In this document: piece by piece, positions 1 to 6,382 of the stretch | Layout: every line of letters begins with the position of its first letter | Numbering within the stretch: position 1 is the stretch's first letter | Origin: an uncultured Lachnospiraceae bacterium | GTDB lineage: Bacteria > Bacillota > Clostridia > Lachnospirales > Lachnospiraceae | DNA length: 7,930 nt | Assembly (NCBI GenBank): GCA_946538445.1 | Contig: CAMNGO010000089.1 | Coordinates: 1 to 7,930, forward strand | Reading direction: 5' to 3' | The notes under the pieces: model-generated | Databases searched by the model: none | What the model saw: the letters and a program-made list of their open reading frames with translations, nothing else | Told to the model about the DNA's origin: nothing | Program-made: the position numbers and the translations under genes

Positions 1-476
1 TCTCTTGCTGCTTCTTCTTTAGCTGCCTGCTCTTTTGCTGCCTGCTCTTTGGCTGCTTTCTCTTTTGCTGCCTTTTCCTTAGCTGCTTTCTCTTTTGCTG
101 CCTTTTCCTTTGCTGCTTTCTCTTTTGCTGCTTTCTCTTTTGCTGCTTTTTCCTTTGCTGCTTTCTCTTTTTCAGCCTTTTCTTTTGCTGCCTTTTCCTC
201 AGCTGCTTTCTTATCAGCTGCTTTCTTGTCAGCTGCTTTCTTGTCAGCCTTTTCTTCTGTTGCTTTCTTCTCTACTTTCTGAGTTTCTGCTTTCTGAGCC
301 TGAGTGGTTGCTGTCTCTTTATCATTAACGGTAGTTGTAACTTCTTTGGCTGCCTCAACCTGTGTAGTAGCCACAGTCTGTGTAGCAGTTTCTGCCTTAT
401 TTGTATTTCCACCACATGCTGTTAATCCAACTGCCATAACTGCTACTGCTAAAAATCCTAATGCTTTCTTTCTCAT
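1..476 (-). CDS. Lipoprotein with Ala/Lys/Glu pentapeptide repeats, N-terminal part (cut by window edge)
   Basis: Reading from an ATG at 476 leftwards, the frame stays open to the edge, giving 158 complete codons and no stop in the window. The start is set by AGGAGG at 484-489, 7 nt upstream. Residues 1-20 are a lipoprotein signal peptide (basic MRKK, hydrophobic stretch, LTAC lipobox); Cys21 would be lipid-modified, anchoring the protein outside the membrane. Residues about 24-75 are Thr/Gln/Val-rich, a likely linker. From about residue 77 to the edge the protein is tandem 5-residue units: AADKK, AAEEK, then mostly AAKEK, changing to AAKEQ and AAKEE near the edge. Such sequence should form a long, straight, charged helix, so I infer a spacer holding a C-terminal domain away from the membrane. 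That domain lies outside the window, so the function is unknown. The neighbouring EFR1 gene is divergent. Signal and repeats are read directly from the sequence; the helix and spacer role are inferred. Confidence 0.88.
   Translation of the reverse strand, partial: MRKKALGFLAVAVMAVGLTACGGNTNKAETATQTVATTQVEAAKEVTTTVNDKETATTQAQKAETQKVEKKATEEKADKKAADKKAADKKAAEEKAAKEKAEKEKAAKEKAAKEKAAKEKAAKEKAAKEKAAKEKAAKEKAAKEQAAKEQAAKEEAAR
3..242 (-). repeat. 15-bp tandem repeat coding for AAKEK units
   Basis: About sixteen in-frame 15-bp units lie inside the lipoprotein gene, running to the left edge. On the plus strand they read as variants of TTTGCTGCTTTCTCT and TTTGCTGCCTTTTCC. Copies differ mainly at silent third positions (GCA/GCT, AAA/AAG, GAA/GAG) while the peptide is kept, which suggests an older array held by selection on the protein. 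The array may continue beyond the window. It produces long meaningless open frames on the plus strand. Confidence 0.85.
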
Positions 477-615
477 TTCTTTTCCTCCTGAAGACTTTTC
501 TATTTTATTTATGTAAGTTTTTCTTTTGTTTTCCGCTTACATTATTTAGTACGAGGCTTCTGAAAAAAGTGCTAAAAAATATAAAAAAAAATTTGAAAAA
601 TGCATTAAGTCCACA

Positions 616-644
616 TTGTAAACTCAAAGGAAACCCTCTATAAT
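616..644 (+). promoter_or_regulatory. Predicted sigma-A promoter for the EFR1 gene
   Basis: TTGTAA at 616-621 and a perfect TATAAT at 639-644 are separated by 17 bp. Transcription would begin near 651, leaving a leader of about 47 nt before the ATG at 698. A second TATAAT at 671-676 has an extended TG motif (668-669) but no -35 element and would place the start inside the ribosome binding site, so I prefer the upstream one. Predicted by motif only. Confidence 0.6.
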
Positions 645-697
645 GAAAAAAGGATGAATAATACAGTTGATATAATCAGATAAAGGAAGTGTAAGAG

Positions 698-1489
698 ATG
701 AAGATTTTAAAGGTTTATCAGGTTTATTTCAGCCCTTCAGGAACCACGAAGAAAGTCGTCAATGAGATCGCCAGGGCTTTTAAGGATTACCCGACGGAGG
801 AGATTGATCTTACCAGATATGAAAACAGGCAGAATTGCTATTGCTTTACCGAGACAGATCTGGTGATCGTCGGCGCCCCGGCATATGCCGGCAGGATTCC
901 GGCTCCCGAGGCGGATGCCCTGTCCCGTTTTAAAGGATTGAATACACCGGTAGTACTGGTTGCTACTTATGGCAATAAAACGCTGGATGATACTATGATG
1001 GAGTTATACAAAATTATGACACGTCAGGAATTCATCCCTGTTGGCGCCGGAATCTTCCCATGCCAGCATACTTTCCTGCCGGAGCTGGCTCAAGGCCGAC
1101 CGGACGAGAAGGATCTGGATATCATTCAGACCTTTGGAAGAAGACTTAGGGACAGACTTCGTATTGCGGTATCTTACTCCTTGAGAAAGCTGGAGATCCC
1201 GGGTTCCTTCCCTTACGAGAAACCTCCGATGGGTATCTTCCCCTTCCAGGTTGAAACCAGCGAATTCTGCATCTATTGTATGCTTTGTGCAGATGTATGC
1301 CCGATGCAGGTTATCTCCCATGATAATCCGTTCTCGATCGATCACACCAAGTGTATCCGCTGTGGTTCCTGTCTGCGTATCTGTCCTGCCCAGGCAAAAT
1401 CTTTCACGGAAGGTCCTTTTACCGCTTTGCAGGAAGTCCTCCGGGAGTATGTGGATGAACGTCAGGAACCATGGTATATGATCTGTTAG
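698..1489 (+). CDS. EFR1 family flavodoxin/ferredoxin protein (flavodoxin-like domain plus two [4Fe-4S] clusters)
   Basis: The protein has 263 residues; the start is supported by AAAGGAAG at 682-689, 8 nt upstream. The N-terminal half (about 5-155) is flavodoxin-like: FSPSGTTKK at 11-19 fits an FMN phosphate-binding loop, with APAYAGRIP (60-68) and ATYGN (89-93) in the positions of the other flavin-contacting loops. The C-terminal part carries two complete CxxCxxCxxxCP motifs, Cys191/194/197/201 and Cys219/222/225/229, each expected to ligate a [4Fe-4S] cluster. There is no signal peptide or membrane segment, so it should be a soluble cytoplasmic electron carrier moving electrons between iron-sulfur clusters and bound flavin. 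This order of domains matches the EFR1 family common in anaerobic Clostridia; its partners are generally unknown and none is encoded nearby. It is a single-gene unit with its own promoter and terminator. Domain calls are secure; FMN binding and physiological role are inferred. Confidence 0.9.
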   Translation: MKILKVYQVYFSPSGTTKKVVNEIARAFKDYPTEEIDLTRYENRQNCYCFTETDLVIVGAPAYAGRIPAPEADALSRFKGLNTPVVLVATYGNKTLDDTMMELYKIMTRQEFIPVGAGIFPCQHTFLPELAQGRPDEKDLDIIQTFGRRLRDRLRIAVSYSLRKLEIPGSFPYEKPPMGIFPFQVETSEFCIYCMLCADVCPMQVISHDNPFSIDHTKCIRCGSCLRICPAQAKSFTEGPFTALQEVLREYVDERQEPWYMIC

Positions 1490-1536
1490 TCAGCCTGTCT
1501 GATGATCAGTTTCTTCTTAATATATAATATATAAAT

Positions 1537-1602
1537 AAAAAAGCTTCCTATTTATGAAGGGCCCGTTCCAGGGATCTCCACAGCGTAGGAAGCTGTTTTT
1601 TT
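1537..1602. terminator. Two-way terminator between the EFR1 and carboxypeptidase genes
   Basis: AGCTTCCTA at 1542-1550 is an exact inverted copy of TAGGAAGCT at 1586-1594, a 9-bp stem. An A-run lies to the left (1537-1541) and a T-run to the right (1596-1602), so both the plus transcript (EFR1) and the minus transcript (carboxypeptidase) gain a U-tract after the hairpin. The loop is unusually long, 35 nt (1551-1585), and contains GGGCCC. It begins about 50 nt after the EFR1 stop and 22 nt after the carboxypeptidase stop. Confidence 0.75.
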
Positions 1603-1623
1603 ATGTTTTTTTCGACTGACTGC

Positions 1624-3258
1624 CTAATTCTGTACACCTTCCGTGGTGCCTTCTTCAGCTGCCTCTTCTTCCGCTTTCCGGGCAGCGTTCTCCACTCTTT
1701 CCTGCTCCTTTTGCTGGTGGTACTGCTCCAGAGCATCCATCCATTCCTCATTACAGATTGTGGTGGCCGGACAGACGGATTTGATGGTAACCATCTGTTC
1801 AACAGGGCTTCCTGTATCTTCTTCCGCCTGGTCCTCCTGGATGGCTTCCTGAGATTTCTCAACCTCCAGCTCAGGCATCTGTGATAGAGGTATTTTGACA
1901 AAATGTGTCATGTCATATCTCATCTGGTAATTCCGGAAGGAGTCGGCAAAGAGCAAGGCGTCCTTACGGGTCAGAATCTGAGATGCATTCCTGTAGGATT
2001 CATTGGGATAGAGTCCTTCCTGGAGGGCAACCGCATAGGCTTCCTTCTCCTCCGGTGTAAGGTTCTCGGTATTGGTACAATCCGCCAGGATCTCATCTGT
2101 TTTCTCCGAAGACAGATGGCTGGGATAGATTCCCTGGATCATAGTAGCCAGGCAGGAAGCCGTGATGGTCCCCCTGGGATTGTCACTGACGAAATTCTTC
2201 AGGGAGTAGCTGTCTTTTAGTTCATTGACGCCACCCATCATCTTGCCCAGTTCTTTTCTTGTGATTGCCTTGTTGGTATAATATTTCCCGTCTTTCTCAC
2301 CGGGATATACATTTAAAGAAGCATACTTATCATAAATCTTCCCCATGGATCCGGAACATCTCACATCGTAGTTGGATGGTGTCAGAGTAAGCTTTCCACT
2401 CTTAGCCTTGGCGAAAGTGTAGTCAAACAGTTTCCGGATGTTGGAAAATGTACTCTCTTTACTCACGTTGCCGAAATAAGCGCAGATTACCTCATGGCCT
2501 TTCTTATCCATTGCCGTGGCAATAAATACATTTCCTGCGGCATTGGTGGTGCCGGACTTGGTTCCGATGACTTTATATTTATCTTCGTCATACCACTGAA
2601 GACCGCGGATAAACCAATTGGTGGTGGTACAGGTAATATCTTTTGCTGCCGGGGAATAGGAGCTCTTTCTCACTGCTTCCCGTATCTGGGGTTTGGACAT
2701 GGCATAGCGGGTGATGAGAGCCATTTCTCTTGCAGTAGCGTAGGTATTATTGTAACCCGCTCCTATATCTGATCCCACAGGATTGTCAAAACAAGTCCCG
2801 GTCAGCCCCAATTCCAGACATTTTTCATTCATGGCTTTCACGCAGGCATCCTTGGAATTAAACACGCCTACTGCCAGGGAGTCTGTTGCATCTGCAGAGG
2901 AGGAAATCAGGCTCATGAACATAAGATCCTTGAAAGTGTAGGTCACTCCAGCACCGATTCCTATGCTGTAGGTGCCCGGCGTAGTGCCGTAAACCACATC
3001 ATACTGGGTCTTGATCTTGCTGTTATAGTCCCCGTTTTCCAGGCAGACGATGGCAGTCATCAGTTTCGCGGTACTTGCAGGATAGATCTTCTTATCATAA
3101 TCCTGCCCGAACAAAACCTCGCCGGAACCTGCATCCATCACCACATAGGCATGGCAGGGTTTCTTCGGAGCTTTTACTTTGGCTGCTCCCTGGAGGGGGA
3201 TCATCAGGCTCATCAGAAAGCAGAGAACGAACAATATATTTCTTCTTTGATTTTTCAT
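1624..3258 (-). CDS. Secreted D-alanyl-D-alanine carboxypeptidase-type penicillin-binding protein (peptidase family S11) with altered motifs
   Basis: The protein has 544 residues and starts at an ATG preceded by AGGAGG (3263-3268) with a short 4-nt spacer. Residues 1-26 are a signal peptide. The S11 serine-transpeptidase fold spans about 33-285: STAK at 62-65 supplies nucleophile Ser62 and Lys65. The second motif reads SAD (121-123) instead of the usual SxN, and the third reads KSGTT (234-238) instead of KTG. Family members trim the terminal D-Ala from peptidoglycan stems outside the membrane. At 544 residues it is longer than a typical DacA/DacF (about 380-440). The region from about 300 to 480 has two weak S-layer-homology-like pieces, ending in AITRKELGKMM and ILTRKDALLFADSF, and the last about 45 residues are a Glu-rich probable helix. 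I see no C-terminal amphipathic anchor of the PBP5 type. Family membership is secure; whether the enzyme is active, and the SLH-like call, are inferences. Confidence 0.9.
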   Translation of the reverse strand: MKNQRRNILFVLCFLMSLMIPLQGAAKVKAPKKPCHAYVVMDAGSGEVLFGQDYDKKIYPASTAKLMTAIVCLENGDYNSKIKTQYDVVYGTTPGTYSIGIGAGVTYTFKDLMFMSLISSSADATDSLAVGVFNSKDACVKAMNEKCLELGLTGTCFDNPVGSDIGAGYNNTYATAREMALITRYAMSKPQIREAVRKSSYSPAAKDITCTTTNWFIRGLQWYDEDKYKVIGTKSGTTNAAGNVFIATAMDKKGHEVICAYFGNVSKESTFSNIRKLFDYTFAKAKSGKLTLTPSNYDVRCSGSMGKIYDKYASLNVYPGEKDGKYYTNKAITRKELGKMMGGVNELKDSYSLKNFVSDNPRGTITASCLATMIQGIYPSHLSSEKTDEILADCTNTENLTPEEKEAYAVALQEGLYPNESYRNASQILTRKDALLFADSFRNYQMRYDMTHFVKIPLSQMPELEVEKSQEAIQEDQAEEDTGSPVEQMVTIKSVCPATTICNEEWMDALEQYHQQKEQERVENAARKAEEEAAEEGTTEGVQN

Positions 3259-3343
3259 ATTACCTCCTGATACTACGGCATCTTCCGTGGAAGACCGTGT
3301 ATTTTATCCATTGTAAGTCTTAACCAATATAACATAAAGTCAC

Positions 3344-3365
3344 CCATCTTAAAAGGAAAAGATGG
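3344..3365. other. Hairpin in the divergent spacer upstream of the phosphofructokinase promoter
   Basis: CCATCTT at 3344-3350 and AAGATGG at 3359-3365 form a 7-bp inverted repeat with an 8-nt A-rich loop. No U-run follows in either direction, so it is not a standard terminator. It lies 17 bp upstream of the -35 box of the phosphofructokinase promoter and within the leader or promoter region of the divergent carboxypeptidase gene. A protein-binding site or leader structure is possible; chance is not excluded. Confidence 0.35.
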
Positions 3366-3381
3366 AATATGAAAGAAATAT

Positions 3382-3410
3382 TTGATTAATATCCTCTTAA
3401 CTGATATAAT
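3382..3410 (+). promoter_or_regulatory. Strong predicted sigma-A promoter for the phosphofructokinase gene
   Basis: TTGATT at 3382-3387 and TATAAT at 3405-3410 are 17 bp apart, and TG at 3402-3403 extends the -10 box. Transcription should begin near 3417, giving a leader of about 64 nt ending in AGGAGG at 3465-3470, 10 nt before the ATG. The near-consensus match fits a highly expressed glycolytic gene. Confidence 0.75.
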
Positions 3411-3480
3411 AGTGATGTTTATCTTAAGGGATAATCGAAGAAAATACAATATCTGATACAAATTAGGAGGTTGTTAAAAC

Positions 3481-4722
3481 ATGAAAGGTAATGTTATTAT
3501 CGGACAGTCTGGCGGTCCAACTGCTGTTATTAATTCCAGTCTTGCCGGTATCATTAAAGCTGCCCGTGTCAATGGTGCTGAAAAAATCTACGGTATGCAT
3601 CATGGTATTGAGGGTTTCCTGAAAGAGGACATCATCGATATCGGTGACTACATTGTGGAAGATTCGGACCTTGCTTTATTAAAGAGAACACCATCCGCAT
3701 TCCTGGGCTCCTGCCGTTATAAACTTCCGGAGATCAACGGACATGAGGATGTCTATGAGAAGATGTTCGAGATCATGGAGAAATACAATATCGAATATTT
3801 CTTCTACATCGGCGGAAATGATTCCATGGATACCATCAAGGCATTATCTGACTATGCTTTGGCCCATGATAAGACACAGCGTTTCGTAGGTGTTCCGAAG
3901 ACCATCGATAATGACCTTCCCATCACTGACCACACACCCGGATATGGTTCCGCAGCTAAATTCATCGCTACCATGATGAAGGAAGTCATCCGCGATAACG
4001 AGAGCTTCGGAGCTTCCAAACCGACCATCTGTGTCGTTGAGATCATGGGACGTCATGCCGGCTGGCTTACCGCTGCCGCTGCCCTCTCCAAGGGTGATGA
4101 CTGTTCCGGTCCGGACCTGATCTACCTTCCGGAGATTCCATTTGATATGGACGATTTCCTGGCAAGAGTCAAGGTTCTGGCAGAAACCAAGAGTTCTGTG
4201 GTTATCGCAGTATCCGAAGGTATCGCTCTGGCAGACGGCCGTTTCGTATGTGAGCTTGGCGGCGGTGCTGATTATGTGGACGCATTCGGTCATAAACAGC
4301 TCTCCGGCTGCGCTACTGTTCTCACACAGAGAATTGCTGATGTTACAGGCTGCAAGACCCGTGCCATCGAATTCTCCACCCTTCAGAGATGTTCCACTCA
4401 CATGGCTTCCCGTACTGATATCGACGAAGCTTACAATTGTGGTTACTCTGCATTCAAGGCAGCTCAGAGAGGTGACACCGGAGTGATGGTTGTCATGAGA
4501 GTTCCGGATCGTGAAGTATACACTGTTTCTTACGAAACATTTGATATTCACGAGATTGCAAATGTAGAAAAGAAGATTCCGAGAGAATGGATCACAAAAG
4601 ACGGCACATATGTAAACGAGAGATATCTCAAATATGCCAGCCCACTGATCCTGGGTGCTCTGACACCATACTTTACCAGAGGTCTTCCAAAACACCTCAC
4701 TTTAAAGAATAAGAAAAAATAA
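3481..4722 (+). CDS. pfp: 6-phosphofructokinase, probably pyrophosphate-dependent
   Basis: This cytoplasmic enzyme of 413 residues phosphorylates fructose 6-phosphate to fructose 1,6-bisphosphate in glycolysis. The phosphofructokinase fold covers essentially the whole chain. QSGGPTAVINSS (9-20) is the N-terminal phosphate-binding loop. GGNDSM at 111-116 has Asn-Asp where ATP-dependent enzymes have Asp-Gly. PKTIDND at 139-145 holds the catalytic Asp143, and Lys140 stands where ATP enzymes have Gly. MGRHAGWLTA at 189-198 is the fructose 6-phosphate loop. The GGND and PKTIDND residues are the recognised marks of pyrophosphate as phosphoryl donor, which makes the step reversible and saves ATP, as in many anaerobic Clostridia. 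The start has AGGAGG 10 nt upstream. The gene stands alone between its own promoter and terminator, not in an operon with pyruvate kinase as ATP-type pfkA often is. Family is near certain; donor specificity is inferred from the motifs. Confidence 0.96.
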   Translation: MKGNVIIGQSGGPTAVINSSLAGIIKAARVNGAEKIYGMHHGIEGFLKEDIIDIGDYIVEDSDLALLKRTPSAFLGSCRYKLPEINGHEDVYEKMFEIMEKYNIEYFFYIGGNDSMDTIKALSDYALAHDKTQRFVGVPKTIDNDLPITDHTPGYGSAAKFIATMMKEVIRDNESFGASKPTICVVEIMGRHAGWLTAAAALSKGDDCSGPDLIYLPEIPFDMDDFLARVKVLAETKSSVVIAVSEGIALADGRFVCELGGGADYVDAFGHKQLSGCATVLTQRIADVTGCKTRAIEFSTLQRCSTHMASRTDIDEAYNCGYSAFKAAQRGDTGVMVVMRVPDREVYTVSYETFDIHEIANVEKKIPREWITKDGTYVNERYLKYASPLILGALTPYFTRGLPKHLTLKNKKK

Positions 4723-4735
4723 TATCTGAACGTTC

Positions 4736-4770
4736 AAAAGAGCCGGTTTCCGAAGAAACCGGCTCTTTTT
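4736..4770. terminator. Strong two-way terminator between phosphofructokinase and DUF1015 genes
   Basis: AAAAGAGCCGGTTTC (4736-4750) pairs perfectly over 15 bp with GAAACCGGCTCTTTT (4755-4769) around a CGAA loop, followed by T to 4770. On the minus strand the loop reads C(TTCG)G, the exceptionally stable UUCG tetraloop in RNA, and the A-run at 4736-4739 becomes a U-tract. The hairpin starts 13 nt after the phosphofructokinase stop and 2 nt after the DUF1015 stop, so it serves both converging genes. Confidence 0.93.
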
Positions 4771-4771
4771 C

Positions 4772-6043
4772 CTATCTGGTTATTTTTCTGCATTCCATAT
4801 AGTAGCGTTTATCCTGAGCATGACCCATGGAAAATGTTTTTCTGGGTAATGCCCCATCAAGGATCACGGTTGGAAACAGATCTTCTTTCTCCATCTCAGG
4901 CATCAGAAAACCTACACTGTTATCTTTTTTGCTTAAGTCTTTCACGATCCGACTCCCGTGGATGTAATCCATCTTGCCGCCGTGCTCGGAGACATATTGG
5001 TCGAGAAAGGCCTGTACTGTCCCCAGAGTAAGTTTAGAGCTTGCTTTCCCGATCCATACGGTTCTTGCTCTCCCCTGCACCACAATCTGAAAAGACTGTC
5101 CGCACTCTGTCTCTTTCTCAGATAATTCCAGCTTTTCTGTCATCTCCAGGATGAGCTTCTCGGGCTCTGTCTCTGTGACGATACGGTGAATCGCCTCGAA
5201 TTCCAAAGCGGGACTATGCAGGTTCACCAGTTCTGCCAGGCAGTATCTGGCCGGATGCCGGCTGAGATCCTGATCCGGATTCTCTTTTTTAAGCTGTTCA
5301 TAATAAGCTTTGGCGGTGGCGAAGGAATGGTTCCCGTCCCCGACGGCATAAGCCAACGGCGGAGTGTCTTTGAATCCATATTTGGTCACGAAATGCTCCG
5401 GGTAGGTCAGTTTCTCCAGGGCCTTCAGGATCTTTTCCTGCTGCTCTTTTGGTATCAGGTAACCGCTGATATGTCCCCCACCCATCATCAGATCAAAATC
5501 ATAGACCATCTCCATCTCATTTTTCAGGGAAGCCAAAGGTTCGATGACAGACTTATATGGATCATCCATAAGCAGTAAGATATGGGGAAGTTCTACCAGG
5601 GCATTCTCTCTGACGTGCAGCCTGGGAGGAATCCTTGACTCCATGGTTGCTTCCGTGGCACGGATATAGGTACTGCTTCCCTTGTGATAATCGTAGGCTT
5701 CCAGGTCGAAGGCCCCCACGATACCGGCACGGATCCTTCCAATACTGTCCTTCCTCTCCACATAGATCATGGCATCCTGACAGGTCCGAAAGATTCCATC
5801 TTTCTCGTATTGATGCATGGACGCATTAATCCTGGAAAGACGATCTTCCACATCTTCTTCTTCCAGGAAGATTTCCGGCAGGATCATACGGTAGGTAGAG
5901 GGGGAATCACCTACAATCTGCTCCACTTCGTTCCAGTATTCCGGTTGGCTGGTAAACTGATCAACAGCTACCACTGCCCATTTTCCCGGATCCACGTCCC
6001 CATTTGGCAAAATGATGTCTGTTGCTCTGAATATATTACACAT
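4772..6043 (-). CDS. DUF1015 family protein, function unknown
   Basis: The protein has 423 residues, about the usual length of the family. Recognisable family stretches are the N-terminal RATDIILP (6-13), AVVAVDQFTSQPEYW (23-37), the YIRATEATMESRIPPR region (126-141), and GDGNHSFATAKA (235-246), a conserved segment whose Gly-Asp-Gly-Asn-His residues look like a catalytic or ligand-binding loop. There is no signal peptide or membrane segment, so it should be cytoplasmic. In related Clostridia, DUF1015 genes are, to my recollection, often next to the serine biosynthesis genes serA and serC; here the gene is alone, so context gives no pathway clue. The start follows AAGGAG (6057-6062) by 13 nt, longer than usual, and no better in-frame start is visible. 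An operator-like inverted repeat overlaps its inferred promoter. The family call rests on recognised sequence patterns; the biochemical role is unknown. Confidence 0.9.
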   Translation of the reverse strand: MCNIFRATDIILPNGDVDPGKWAVVAVDQFTSQPEYWNEVEQIVGDSPSTYRMILPEIFLEEEDVEDRLSRINASMHQYEKDGIFRTCQDAMIYVERKDSIGRIRAGIVGAFDLEAYDYHKGSSTYIRATEATMESRIPPRLHVRENALVELPHILLLMDDPYKSVIEPLASLKNEMEMVYDFDLMMGGGHISGYLIPKEQQEKILKALEKLTYPEHFVTKYGFKDTPPLAYAVGDGNHSFATAKAYYEQLKKENPDQDLSRHPARYCLAELVNLHSPALEFEAIHRIVTETEPEKLILEMTEKLELSEKETECGQSFQIVVQGRARTVWIGKASSKLTLGTVQAFLDQYVSEHGGKMDYIHGSRIVKDLSKKDNSVGFLMPEMEKEDLFPTVILDGALPRKTFSMGHAQDKRYYMECRKITR

Positions 6044-6098
6044 ATAGACTAATAGACTCCTTTTCCTTGTTTTCCGTTATTGCTCTATGCAATGTCAG

Positions 6099-6126
6099 AT
6101 ACTATCATATCATAAAAATCTGTAAA
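6099..6126 (-). promoter_or_regulatory. Possible promoter for the DUF1015 gene
   Basis: On the minus strand TTTACA (6121-6126) and TAGTAT (6099-6104) are 16 bp apart, five and four matches to the consensus respectively. Transcription would start near 6092, leaving a leader of about 50 nt. The match is moderate; its coincidence with the inverted repeat at 6105-6135 is the main support. Confidence 0.4.
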
Positions 6127-6135
6127 ATGATATGA
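6105..6135. promoter_or_regulatory. Operator-like 9-bp inverted repeat
   Basis: TCATATCAT (6105-6113) and ATGATATGA (6127-6135) are exact inverted copies separated by 13 bp, so arm centres are 22 bp apart, about two helical turns. One arm lies between the inferred -10 and -35 boxes of the DUF1015 promoter and the other directly upstream of its -35. The right arm is 8 bp from the -35 box of the divergent tRNA promoter. This geometry suits a dimeric repressor, but the regulator is not identified. Confidence 0.45.
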
Positions 6136-6143
6136 AAAAATGC

Positions 6144-6172
6144 TTGCATTCTATTTTTGTTCATGCTATAAT
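6144..6172 (+). promoter_or_regulatory. Predicted promoter for tRNA-Leu
   Basis: TTGCAT at 6144-6149 and TATAAT at 6167-6172 are 17 bp apart, with TG at 6164-6165 giving an extended -10. The start should be near 6179, about 30 nt before the mature tRNA. The leader can fold GTTGGC (6180-6185) with GCCGAC (6196-6201), one pair being a wobble, which would be removed by RNase P processing. Confidence 0.75.
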
Positions 6173-6208
6173 ACATTTCGTTGGCAAGGAAACGAGCCGA
6201 CAACACAT

Positions 6209-6293
6209 GCAGTCGTGGCGGAATTGGCATACGCGCTAGACTAAGGATCTAGTCCGGGCTAACTGGGTGCGGGTTCAAGTCCCGCCGACTGCA
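6209..6293 (+). tRNA. tRNA-Leu, anticodon AAG
   Basis: The 85-nt gene folds as a class II tRNA. The acceptor stem GCAGTCG (6209-6215) pairs with CGACTGC (6286-6292), and A6293 is the discriminator base expected for leucine. The anticodon stem CTAGA/TCTAG (6236-6240/6248-6252) encloses loop CTAAGGA, so the anticodon is AAG at 6243-6245. A long variable arm occupies about 6253-6268, as in leucine tRNAs. The T arm is GCGGG-TTCAAGT-CCCGC (6269-6285). CCA is not encoded and must be added after transcription. It should read CUU, and CUC if A34 is converted to inosine. It is a single tRNA with its own promoter, followed by a T-run at 6296-6302. Confidence 0.97.
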
Positions 6294-6320
6294 TCTTTTT
6301 TTATTTATAGAATCCCCAAC

Positions 6321-6352
6321 AAAAAGAACCGGGTAAAAACCCGGTTCTTTTT
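6321..6352. terminator. Two-way terminator between tRNA-Leu and the SH3-like protein gene
   Basis: AAAAAGAACCGGGT (6321-6334) pairs with ACCCGGTTCTTTTT (6339-6352) over 14 bp with an AAAA loop. The terminal A and T runs provide U-tracts in both directions. It starts 27 nt after the tRNA and 30 nt after the stop codon of the minus-strand gene at 6383. Confidence 0.92.
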
Positions 6353-6382
6353 ACGTTTCCATTTTTTAACCATTTTCCAATA

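Noticed and set aside
1..242. CRISPR-like regular repeats
   Set aside because: Units are 15 bp with no unique spacers and stay in frame within a coding sequence.
49..328. Plus-strand open frames rich in Ala/Phe/Ser and Leu/Pro
   Set aside because: They are antisense readings of the AAKEK-coding repeat; the minus strand has a lipobox signal peptide and a good ribosome binding site.
671..676. TATAAT with extended TG as the EFR1 promoter
   Set aside because: It lacks a -35 element and would start transcription inside the ribosome binding site; the promoter at 616-644 fits better.
1548..1901. Arg/Lys-rich minus-strand open frame overlapping the end of the carboxypeptidase gene
   Set aside because: It is a frame-shifted reading of the Glu-rich tail and runs into the terminator hairpin.
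3844..4695. Long minus-strand open frame (283 codons) opposite the phosphofructokinase gene
   Set aside because: It is an antisense shadow of a strongly conserved enzyme gene, has no ribosome binding site and resembles no family.
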